From Blasia pusilla (lineage: Eukaryota; Marchantiophyta; Marchantiopsida; Blasiales), in contig CM114274.1 in NCBI GenBank assembly GCA_050084515.1, positions 16,740,001 through 16,804,000 on the forward strand: a stretch of 64,000 nucleotides of DNA. Direction: 5' to 3'. A program made the position numbers and the translations under genes. Within the stretch, counting starts at the first letter, position 1; every line of letters begins with the position of its first letter. Shown here piece after piece: positions 36,761 to 45,926 of this stretch. Below the pieces are notes generated by a model that saw only the letters and a program-made list of their open reading frames with translations, had not been told where the DNA came from and searched no databases.

Positions 36761-38225
36761 CGGGGCTAGATGGCATGGCGAGGTTGATGAGGAGATGGTG
36801 CCACATTGGCATGCATCCGCCTTTTTTATGTTGGTTAGGGGTGGACTCTAGTATGGAGGACCACATGGCATCTTACTCTAGTCAGAGGGTAGATGGCCAG
36901 CCTTCAGATCCTAAGGTTGGAGATGGTGGTACGGATCAGCGTGATATTCATGATGATGCGTTGGTGTTGGAGTTCCTACGGACTAGTAGGGTGCCAGGCA
37001 TAGTGAGTGTCAAGGAGCGAGACCGTGTTATTCAACGTGCTAAGAGATATCGATTGGAGGGAACACATATTCTCCGTGTGTGGGAGGATGGTAGAGTACG
37101 AGAAGTGCGGCATTTGGCTCAGAGAGAGCGCATTGTGCAACATGCCCATGAGGAGTTGGGACATTTTGGGGTAAAGCGTATGTATAGCTTACTCCTTGGT
37201 CAGTATTGGTGGCGTGGCGTGCATACTAAAGTGCAGCAGTTGGTGTCACGTTGTATGGTTTGTGACCGGGTGAGGGCATCATTCAATGCCCCTACACCAC
37301 ATTTACACCCCTTGCCTATTATGGGGTTGGGTTACCGTTGGAGTGTGGACTTTGCGAGACCGTTACCGTTGACTGTATGACATCATCGATATGTGTTGGT
37401 GATGTTGGAGCACTTCTCCAAGTGGATTGAGTTGGTGGCATTACCTGACAAGGCAAGTGAGGGAACGGCGTATGCATTTCTTGATAGAATGCTTAGTCAT
37501 TTTGGTGCACCAGCTGAAGTGCTGACCGACCAGGGTACATAGTTTCAGGGTGAGTTTCAGGTCTTGTGTGACAAGGCGTTGATTGATCATCGGACCAAGT
37601 CTCGAGATCATCGAGAGGCGGATGGTTTGGTTGAGCGTGTGGTTCAGATGGTGAAGAGGGCATTGCGCAAGTATTGCCTACAAAAGGGGCATCTTGGAGA
37701 CTGGGATATTCAATTGCCATGGTTAGCCATGGGATATAGGTTCAGTCGCCAAGCATCCTTGGCTTCCTTCTCACCTTATTTTTTTGTTATACGGCCGAGA
37801 TCCAGACTTGCCATGAGCAATTCGTCGGGAGTCTAGTGAACCTTGATGACCCAGAGATGTGGATGAGAGTGTGTTCTTAGCGGGAAGAGCTCTTTCGGAG
37901 AGTTATGCCAACAACCTTTGAGAACCTGGCCATTGCTCAACACAAGGATACGTTGTGGTATGCAACCATTTGGGATGGAGGTTATCGACCATCAATTCGT
38001 AGGTTCCATGTGGGGGACTATGTCTATTTGCAGCAGATTGCACCGATAACGTTGGATGTGAGGCCGCACTATTTTACGAGTGCGCAAGGTGTTAGCTTTT
38101 GGAGTTCTCATGTTGGAGGGTCGTGATGGAGTTGTTTGGAAGGACCATGTGCGTAATTGTGCACCATGTCATCTTCCAAATGTGTATGGTACTGTTGACC
38201 CAAGCTTAGCCATGATACGTGCTAG
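36760..38225 (+). pseudogene. Gypsy integrase
   Basis: The HHCC domain is at about 37135-37260 (HAHEELGHFGVKRMY, then CMVCDR). The DDE core shows WSVDFARPLPLT near 37340, EVLTDQG near 37515 and HREADGLVERV near 37610. The C-terminal SH3-like part follows (RRFHVGDYVYLQQ near 38005; DGVVWKDHVRNCAPCHL near 38130). Stops lie at 37378, 37540, 37834 and 37879, and a one-base shift near 38070. There is no chromodomain; the PHD finger takes that position. Confidence 0.9.
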
Positions 38226-38380
38226 CTTGAGGTGCATGTTGTGTGGGTCTGCTGGTAACGCAGCCCGTATGTTGGTGTATGATTGGTGTTCTAGGGGTTG
38301 GCACATGATGTGTTTGACTCCACGTATGGATGTTCTTCCTACTAGAAGGTGGGTTTGTCCTTGATGTACTTAGGAGAGGT
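38226..38380 (+). pseudogene. PHD finger at the end of gypsy Pol
   Basis: The ligands run CMLCG, then MLVYDWC (the third Cys is Tyr here), SRGWHMMCL and RRWVCP, then a TGA followed by the last Cys. This is the PHD order C4-H-C3, with the Trp/aromatic two residues before the final CxxC. PHD fingers commonly bind histone H3 tails. The minus-strand copy keeps the Cys lost here and has lost the last one instead, so together they show a full set of ligands. Confidence 0.88.
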
Positions 38381-38521
38381 AGATGACTTGATCTTTGCAT
38401 GATATGGATTACAGATAGGCGACTAATGATGGGGCAACCTAGCACCCTTCTTTCTGATTCGTGCACCCAAGAAGGTGTATAGCATGTAGTAGATGTATAG
38501 GGCTACTTGGGAGTTAGAGGG

Positions 38522-38543
38522 ACCTAACCGCCAGTTAGGGGGG
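38522..38543 (+). promoter_or_regulatory. Hairpin and polypurine tract
   Basis: CCTAAC-CGCCA-GTTAGG forms a small stem that runs into AGGGGGG. The same stem and tract occur in the other two copies. Confidence 0.75.
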
Positions 38544-38544
38544 C

Positions 38545-38652
38545 GAGTTGTGGTACACTTGTGTTTGTGGATGCTCTCGTCTATGTTATGTATGTATGTG
38601 AGTATGGTATGTCAGCGATGTATGTTGTACGACGATGTGGATTCGCACGACA
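38545..38652 (+). repeat. Terminal block B1
   Basis: 108 bases starting GAGTTGTGGTACAC directly after the polypurine tract and ending GCACGACA. It differs from B2 (39020-39127) at four positions I can see; the three transitions among them are G-A or C-T changes. Confidence 0.92.
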
Positions 38653-38654
38653 AC

Positions 38655-39019
38655 TGTCATGACCATACGGATTATGTCGTAGAGTATAGTGTGCTAGTAG
38701 AGGCTATACCTTATATAGGGCCGTACTGTCTAGATAGAGATACGGTTTCATACATAGGGTTGGGGGTTATTCAGTTGAGGGTGAGTTTCTAGTAGGGCCC
38801 GCTCTTAGGTTGGAGGATATAGTGTGGAGTGCACTCAAAGAACAGTTAGTTCTTTGAGTTGAGCCTGTTGCATTGGGAGTTAGCCTTGGTAGTGAGTAGA
38901 GCTCTTGGCTATAGTGGTTCCCGCAAGCTTCGACCTGGATTCTCCCATCGTGGAGTGGGTTTGGCTCGATTGTATATGATTCTATACACGTTTTATGATA
39001 GTAGGTCTTTCACGGATTT
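38655..39019 (+). repeat. Terminal block A2
   Basis: 365 bases starting TGTCATGACC, separated from B1 by AC. It matches A1 at the left end of the element. Confidence 0.93.
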
Positions 39020-39127
39020 GAGTTCTGGTACACTTGTGTTTGTGGATGCTCTCGTCTATGTTATGTATGTATATGAGTATGGTATGTCAACGATGTATGT
39101 TGTATGACGATGTGGATTCGCACGACA
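39020..39127 (+). repeat. Terminal block B2 (3' end)
   Basis: Second copy of the 108-base B block. It ends GCACGACA exactly before the right TGAA flank. Confidence 0.92.
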
Positions 39128-39131
39128 TGAA

Positions 39132-39675
39132 TGAAGAATAAAAAGCATTTCTTTCCATTCAAAATAGGTTAAGATGTTGTCTAGATATTTGTATGTATAA
39201 GCTTTAGTATTCTAAAGGTATATTTACCTTTTCTTGGAAATGAAAATCTTGCTTGAATTGACATGGATCATAGACATGTTAATGAGTATTGTAAGAAGTG
39301 AAATATGGCAATCATCTCACCGTCTTAAAGTTTGATCTCTATGAGTTATACTATGTGGTCCTTTCTTAAGCTCATTCTGATGTTGCTTCAATTATAACTT
39401 CCTAGTTTTGATAGGTGATTTAAACGTGTTAGCTAATACATACCTTGCTTCCTTTAATTTCTCTTTATCTTGAATATTACCTATTAGAGATGCATTCATA
39501 ATAATGAATGTGTAATGGATTATCCTCTTGTTCTATGCTTTAACCTCTAGGTTGGTGGAGTCTCCTCTCAACTTTCATCATTTTGGATCAGATCCCATAT
39601 TTCATGATTTAGAATATTTCTTGATCTTATATTTCCATGCATAATAGTTATTCTACTCAAATTCACTCCAATTAT
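39132..39675. other. AT-rich intergenic sequence
   Basis: No gene or repeat recognised. Confidence 0.55.
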
Positions 39676-39771
39676 CAAGGTTGCACAAATGGACATGCCC
39701 AACACAAACATGTCCATCTTAGTGACAAACTTAAGTTCATTAGACATGGACTTTGTTCGTGTGCAACTTTG
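39676..39771 (+). mobile_element. hAT-like MITE, short copy c
   Basis: 96 bases bounded by CAAGGTTGCAC and GTGCAACTTTG, which are inverted repeats with one mismatch. The interior has the family's ATGGACATG and GGACTTTGTTCGTG motifs. The 8-bp flanks agree at only 5 positions. Confidence 0.6.
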
Positions 39772-40815
39772 CATGTTATGAGTGATATTGATGAAGTTAT
39801 TCCTCTCACTTAAAGAACTCAATTTTCCATTAAAAAGGTAAGTAATTAAGTCAAAGAGTGAGAGTTGGTGCATAGCAACATACCGAATGTCAATTAAAAT
39901 GATTTTTGGTCAAAATCTTCCTCGTTTCTCAAGTGCTTAATGACAAAGATATTCTTATTAAGAACTTACACCTGAATGGTTCAACACAAAAAATCAAGTG
40001 GAAAACATAGAACACTAGGTTTAAGGAATTTTTTCGTTCAAGTTAGAATAGTCCATCTTCATCTTCAAGCATGCAAACTTTGATCATGTCTCTCTTCCAA
40101 CTAGTTATTGTGAGGTCCTTGTATGTGTGCCCATGAATTCACTTCTTCATAGTAACTTCCCAAAAAATAAGTAGTGTGTCATTTGTTTTTTGGATAGGGG
40201 TGAGACCAATATTCAAGAACACATATCCATGAATTTTCTAGATACAAAGCGTGGGTTTCCCTAAAGTCCCCGTTTTCCGTGGCCGAGGAAAATGTTTCCA
40301 CCAAAAAAATACACCACAGAACACTATGAGCGGTCGACTTCTATCTTCATATGAAGACATGCTTGTAAGTTGTTTGTAGGATGCACAAGCATGGAAAACT
40401 TGGCGATGCATTTCTCGTGCTAGGGGGAATGCCAATTTGAATCGATAATCATCACAGATACAAACCCACGAGGACACGTGACAAATTTGAGTTGGCAAAA
40501 AATAACCGAGTTCGACATTTGGAATGTTTAAACTCGAGAGGGGTATCTCTATGAATAGTGTAGATCCGCAAGCGACAAATCACATTTCTATGAGCCGAAT
40601 AAAATAACCAGCCCTAATTTTCCCTTTTGTGCACTTGATTTTTGGACCAAATTTCCTCAAATTCCTCACTTCCCATCATTTCGTTTCATCCTCTATTACG
40701 ATCGCTAAAAGAAGATGTCTCATCAATCTTATTCAAGCATCCTACTAAACAAAATGTCACTAGAATATAATATATAAATATAATATGCAAATAAATATTC
40801 CGATCCAACTCCCTC
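39772..40815. other. AT-rich intergenic sequence
   Basis: No gene or repeat recognised. Confidence 0.5.
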
Positions 40816-40819
40816 CTTC

Positions 40820-41480
40820 GTGTGGAGCGTGGGCCATAAAATGATGAATAATAATAGATGGACTGTTTCAGCTTTGCTCCATATTACTTCTCCTTTGACC
40901 GGTTATATTACGAACGCGCTTTCTGCAAAAGCACTGTTCCGCAGAATATCCTGTTATCTCACGCACTCGTTACCGGCCGAGTTTACGGTACCTCCAAAAG
41001 ATGTCTCTACTGTCCGTTAGTAAACGCGGGTCGTTCCATACAGGGAGCGGGCTGCGGGCAGTCATGTGACTGACCATAGAATAAACCACGATTATCTTCA
41101 GATGCTAGTTACTTCCCTCCTACTGTTCCTGCCCACAGAAGACATGATGCTTTTCCGTATTCGGTCTCACATAGTCATCAAGTCCATCCACGGATATGAT
41201 ATGGTATGGGCGACTGATATGTGTTGCACTGTATGGACGCTGGCTATCTTACAAGAGATGTGGGGTGTTTGCGGGATTTAAGACATACGAGGCGGGGGAT
41301 AAAGGTCTTAACTTTCCGGTCAGGCAACGCAACTGCCGACAGTTACCTGAATCTGTACGTATTTCAACGACCGTTGTACAGTACTTTACGCTACGTACCG
41401 GAGGGTCAGTGATTCGTTACAGTGACTATGAATTTCAGGGGCGTGAGGGATGTGCTTTGAGAGGGCCTTTGTGGATATCA
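40820..41480 (+). other. Possible gene remnant
   Basis: This patch is richer in GC than its surroundings. Some frames look protein-like (FSFDRLYYERAFCKS near 40880; GYLTRDVGCLRDLRHTRRG near 41240), but they are short, lie in different frames and match nothing I recognise. It could be exons of a decayed gene or chance. Confidence 0.25.
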
Positions 41481-43138
41481 ACGTTGTGAGAGACCCGGAG
41501 TTTGTGATATAGACTCAGTGGGTGGGGAGGGGGTTGGGGTTTTGGCTCTCTAAGTCCCGTCCTTTATTGATATTTATCTTTAGTGCCTTCGGTTGAAGAA
41601 TTTGGTGAATAGAGTTGGGGTCCCTTTGTCAAAGTTCCATACGATCTCGAGATCGAAGTATAGGATTTGGGACAACGTTCCTAATATTCGGAAAAGAAAT
41701 TGAAAGGTTTTGATTTTGTGGAATGAGTGATTTAATAGATGAATAGGGAACTTGCGATTTTTTGTGAATTATCTAAATATTAATTACGGTTTGTACAAGT
41801 GCTCGTCATTTATTTTCAGGGCCATTTAGACTATCCACGTGTCTGATACACGTATGTTTTAAATTTTTCTCTTCTCCACCCGTCGTAGAAGCCGCGCATT
41901 GGTTCAAGGATTAGGTTTTTGAATGTTAATCATTTGTAATGGGGAACCCACTAACGAAATTTGGGATTCGTTCAAAGAGATCATGCATACGAGGAGCACC
42001 TCTCTAGTGAAAAAGAAAACAAATATTGGTTTTTGTAAAAACTTAGTTACCTTTGTGCTCATGTTTCGGGTTGAAGATATATTCTCTACTTTTAGTAAAA
42101 TCCTATCTATCTTGGACCGATTGTGGCCTTCATGTAATCAACTTTTTGAGTCCCTTTTTTAAAAAAAATCTCGATGATTTTTTCATTGCCTGCTTTTATT
42201 GAGGCCTCCTTTTTTTTTTCTTGGTCCAGAAGGATTCCTTTCAACTTCTTATCCCCTCTCCCTTCATCATCTTTGTTCGCTCCTCTCCTCTTTCCCTTAT
42301 CGTTTATTTCCACCCCTCCAAAAAAATTATGGGGATGAAGATAAGAAGACACATGAATCCTCTCCCTCTTTTCATTCAATGTGCTCCAAAGAAGAGTGGT
42401 GAATATAGGATGAAAATCTATGAATTCATTTTCTCCAAATGCCTCTCACTCACTTCTGTTATCTTCAATCCCCTACTGAAAAAATAATAACTATCTCTCC
42501 TCCCGTATTCTACTAAAATTTAAGATTTGAAAAGAAACCCCCCTATGAAAGATTTTTTTGTTGAAAATTTATTATTTTCTCTCTTTTTCCATCCATATGA
42601 AAAAATTAAATTAAATTTTTTAAGTTATCATTTTTGAGAATTTTATTTTATTTTCTCTCTTTTTATCCCCTGCTGGATTTTTTTCTTATTTCTCCTTCTA
42701 TCTCCCATTGAAAATTAAGTGTTAACAAAATCCTTATAGGAAAACCCATCCATGTTAAAAAATTATCACTTTTTCACTTCATCTTATCTATTGAAAATAA
42801 AAATTATAATCCTTTCTTTTCATTTGAGCCACATTCATAAAAACTCAATAAGGGATAAAATCACACATCATAAATGTTGAACTATGACATAACATAAAGA
42901 AAAGACACATTAAATGGCCTTTTCCAAGTGTTAACAAATTAGAGCTTGTGAAAAAGGGCTAATCATACCATAATGCCTTTAAGATTACAATGATTATGAG
43001 TTGACCTATATGAAAAGTGTGGATGTACATCATCTTCAGCAATATGTATATGATATATCTTGGTTGTAAAATTAGTATTTTTCATGGAATATGTAGTGAT
43101 TGTGTTTGAGGATTAATAGAGTAGTTAAGAGATAGGAT
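41481..43138. other. AT-rich intergenic sequence
   Basis: Short pieces near 41535-41565 and 42110-42150 resemble the 3' flanks of the nuclease-like retroelement copies (50215-50260 and 19608-19650), so a worn element tail may lie here. Nothing else is seen. Confidence 0.4.
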
Positions 43139-43161
43139 ATATATATATATATATATATATA
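43139..43161. repeat. Short (AT)n microsatellite
   Basis: A TA dinucleotide run of about 22 bases. Confidence 0.9.
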
Positions 43162-44072
43162 AAAGAGCTTGCAAAAGTGTGAATTTATGTGATGTAGCAA
43201 ATACAAAGACTAACAATATGGCTGCCTATCGTTTTAATTTTTTTTAAATAGTAGAAAACACGCAATATAGGTAGATAAATATAATGAACTTGTACCATAA
43301 TGAAGAAGAAAATTTATACCATTACTCTTAGAATAACATGTTGAGTGCAAGAATTAAAGTGATACGTACAAGTTCATGGCAAATGACAAGAAGTGGAAAA
43401 TTGCTACTTAAAGATAAACGGAATATAAATTCTTGAAGAGAAGAAGAAGCATGAGAAGGAAAATATGTCTCATGAAGTGTCATGATAATTTTTCTTATAG
43501 ACGAAAAATATTTACAAAGGCAACCACCCTTTGAAGTAACACACTATCAAATTGAATCTTATTTTCCTTAGGTAACAAGATTATGGATTTTGCATAATAT
43601 CTTGCCTAGATTGTTCATGTCATAGAAATCAATAAACTAAACTCGTAATCAAGTTTTCAACAAGGAAGAAAAATGTTGTGCCTAAGGGTGGAATAAAGAT
43701 GCACTGAAAATGATTTATAGCTTGGTCTTAACAAACAAAGAACAATTGGCATACATATGTGTACAATATAAGGCATTAAAGAATGTAGATTTCTTATAAG
43801 TAATTTATGATAAGTATTGAAAGTGCCCCTCTACCATACTATCATCCACCAGGGCTTCCTTATATACCAAACCATTTGGTCTATATGTCGTGGTTCTTCC
43901 AATGGAATGAGCTTGGGAGGAACCATGTCCGTATGCGTCTCTTGCCCTCATAGAAGATGCAACTTCGAGATGTAACTTGGTCTATAGGGGTCCACAATAT
44001 AAAGTATCTAATTTGGGCCAACATATTATGCATAAAAGCCCCATTAAACATATGAGCATAACACATACCCAT

Positions 44073-44073
<1 letters not shown>
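43162..44073. other. AT-rich intergenic sequence
   Basis: No gene or repeat recognised. Confidence 0.5.
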
Positions 44074-44140
<67 letters not shown>

Positions 44141-44160
44141 GAGATGGATGGATGGATGGA
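44074..44160. repeat. Compound microsatellite (GT)n(GA)n(GGAT)n
   Basis: A GT run of about 32 bases, then a GA run of about 28 bases, then four GGAT units. Confidence 0.95.
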
Positions 44161-44501
44161 CACAAAAGGACATGTTTCAATAAAACTAATGGCATCCAAT
44201 CCTCACTCCAAGCATGAAACATACTCTCTATATGAAAATAAGCTAGTGAATCCACTACGAGTTGCATCAATCTATATATTGATAAGAGGCATGTTATTCC
44301 ATAAAATTTTAAAGGGAATAGAAATCATGCATATAAAGCAACCACAGAATGTTTGAGAAGCGTTATAAACACATCCTTGTGATATCTACCCTACCCTCAT
44401 GTCCTCATGGTATTATGTTTTCTCACCATATGGAAAAGATCGCAGTGTGGCACCCTTCCCTTTATATAGATATTGATATTGATCACTAGTACATGCATGT
44501 A

Positions 44502-45011
44502 CAAGGTTGCACTAAAATAGAATTTTCCATCCATGCGACGAACATGTCCACGAACATGCCCAATGGGTCCCTTGCTCGGGTTTTTTTGGTAGCCCGATCA
44601 CCCTTAGGGACTGAGGAGGGAGGAATGGGAGGAATGGGAGCAAGCAGGGATCGAACGGGTGTGCAAGCTATGAGGGCTTACCAAGCCCGTAGTGAGCCTA
44701 TGCGTGGCCCGCATCGAGTCCGCGTGGTCCACGATAGGCCCACAAGGGCACGCTCCAAGGCCCGTGCGGATAGCTGATCCTTGAGCTCGCCCTCTAAAAG
44801 CCCTACATGGGCCTACCGTAGGCCAGGAAGGCTCGATGAAAGCCTCCACGGGCTTTATGTGAGCCTTAGAATGGGTGGCAAGAATAGGCGACAAGTCATT
44901 GGACTAGGTGCGAGTTGGTCAAGCTTGTGTGTACATTGGGACCTTGGGTGGGAACCCAGGCCTGCATGGAGATAAGTCCGCGGACATGGACTTTTTTTGT
45001 GTGCAACCTTT
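44502..45011 (+). mobile_element. hAT-like MITE, long copy d (510 bp)
   Basis: Starts CAAGGTTGCAC and ends GTGCAACCTTT. Flanks TGCATGTA (44494-44501) and TGCACGTA (45012-45019) agree at 7 of 8 positions, as expected for a hAT target-site duplication. The interior is unusually GC-rich and unlike the other copies, so it may have captured other DNA. Confidence 0.7.
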
Positions 45012-45019
45012 TGCACGTA

Positions 45020-45339
45020 TGACCTCATAGTCTAGCTTGATGTAAGAGAGAATGTACCGAGCTAATGATCTTAAATACGTTTTCGATTCTTAAATGTGTT
45101 TTCGTATTTCTAAGAGGATTATTAAGTTGACAGATAAATGAGCGCTATATGAAGACAAAATTGATAGAATGTGTACCTCTTGATTTAACAAATTCAGATC
45201 TTGATCTACATCACTACCACTACCATAACAATAGTCTTGAATAAACTTATCCATACCATCATCATCATTAGTATGGTCCTCCTTATCTTCATCAAACCCG
45301 AATCGAATCCTTTCAAGTTTTGATTCACGGTTGGTTTAG
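45020..45339. other. AT-rich intergenic sequence
   Basis: No gene or repeat recognised. Confidence 0.5.
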
Positions 45340-45503
45340 GTTTCCGAATCGTGACCATAAATGCATGAAGCGCCCAACCTTATTCGCGTCTCATCTCTTG
45401 TGTCTCTTCCAAGGGACCACTCCAAGCGTAAACCATACTAGTGTGAGCCCATTAGAGTTGTTATGTTCCGCTTGGTGCTCATTTGGTTATGAGGGTCGTG
45501 ACA
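45340..45503 (-). mobile_element. LTR fragment, inverted relative to 783-1768
   Basis: Read on the minus strand it starts TGTCACGACCCTCATAACC and continues like the first 170 bases of the probable solo LTR at 783. It is truncated at its far end. Confidence 0.65.
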
Positions 45504-45611
45504 ATTAGTACTTATATTTACAATTTAAAATTTATTCGAACAGAAAAATATGCATAGTAGTATATTTAATTTTCTTCATCTCCTCAATCCTTGAAACTGA
45601 ACTCACACAAG

Positions 45612-45918
45612 CAAGATTGCATATGGACAAAGTCTGTGTCCGCAGACATGTCCATGTCCATGGACTTACGTCCGTCCTATAGAAGGACTAGTCCACGTAA
45701 CCCCCATCTCCTCCTTTCTTCTCATCCCCCCCACTTGCCTTTGTGATCTTGTTGCTTACTCTTCCCACCTCCACTCCCTTCTCCCTTATTGCCCTGCTTG
45801 CCCTTACCCTGCCTTCCATCAGAACTATAAGGTGTGGGCCCCAACTTTTTTAATTCATGGCCATGGACATGTCCACATCCGTCCTAGGAATGGACTTGTC
45901 TCTTTTTTTGCAACCATG
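45612..45918 (+). mobile_element. hAT-like MITE, copy e, with perfect 8-bp duplication
   Basis: Starts CAAGATTGCATATGGACAAAG and ends TTTTTTTGCAACCATG. The flanks CACACAAG (45604-45611) and CACACAAG (45919-45926) are identical. This copy fixes the family's boundaries and points to a hAT-type transposase as the mobilising enzyme. Confidence 0.85.
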
Positions 45919-45926
45919 CACACAAG

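Larger units (their letters stand above)
28968..39127 (+). mobile_element. Full-length gypsy retrotransposon with DNA methyltransferase and PHD finger
   Basis: The order is: terminal block A1 (28968-30015, interrupted by an insertion), leader, Gag with a CCHC knuckle, protease, cytosine-5 methyltransferase, reverse transcriptase, RNase H, integrase, PHD finger, hairpin and polypurine tract, then terminal blocks B1, A2 and B2. The flanks are TGAA (28964-28967) and TGAA (39128-39131), a perfect 4-bp target-site duplication. The ends read AGTCATGACC...GCACGACA; the first base was probably T. Reverse transcriptase before integrase marks Ty3/gypsy. About a dozen stops, several frameshifts and the insertion in A1 make it inactive. 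The minus-strand element at 51955-62257 has the same layout. Confidence 0.93.

Noticed and set aside
37880-38230. Chromodomain at the end of the integrase
   Set aside because: The tail shows the SH3-like VGDYVYLQQ segment and then the PHD finger. None of the chromodomain aromatic residues could be seen.
28968-39127. Methyltransferase segment as a host DNMT gene that the retrotransposon merely landed beside
   Set aside because: The motifs continue in the Pol frame between protease and reverse transcriptase with no introns, and the same arrangement recurs in an independent element at 51955-62257.
38655-39127. A2 plus B2 as an ordinary 3' LTR, with the 5' LTR simply truncated
   Set aside because: Both full elements start at the same base of block A next to perfect 4-bp duplications, and both have an extra B before A2. 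Random truncation would not give this twice.
39676-39771. Perfect target-site duplication for MITE copy c
   Set aside because: The 8-bp flanks agree at only five positions, so this copy rests on its ends and interior alone.
43881-44356. Frames with (HT)n, (VC)n or (SL)n runs
   Set aside because: They are translations of the compound (GT)n(GA)n microsatellite.
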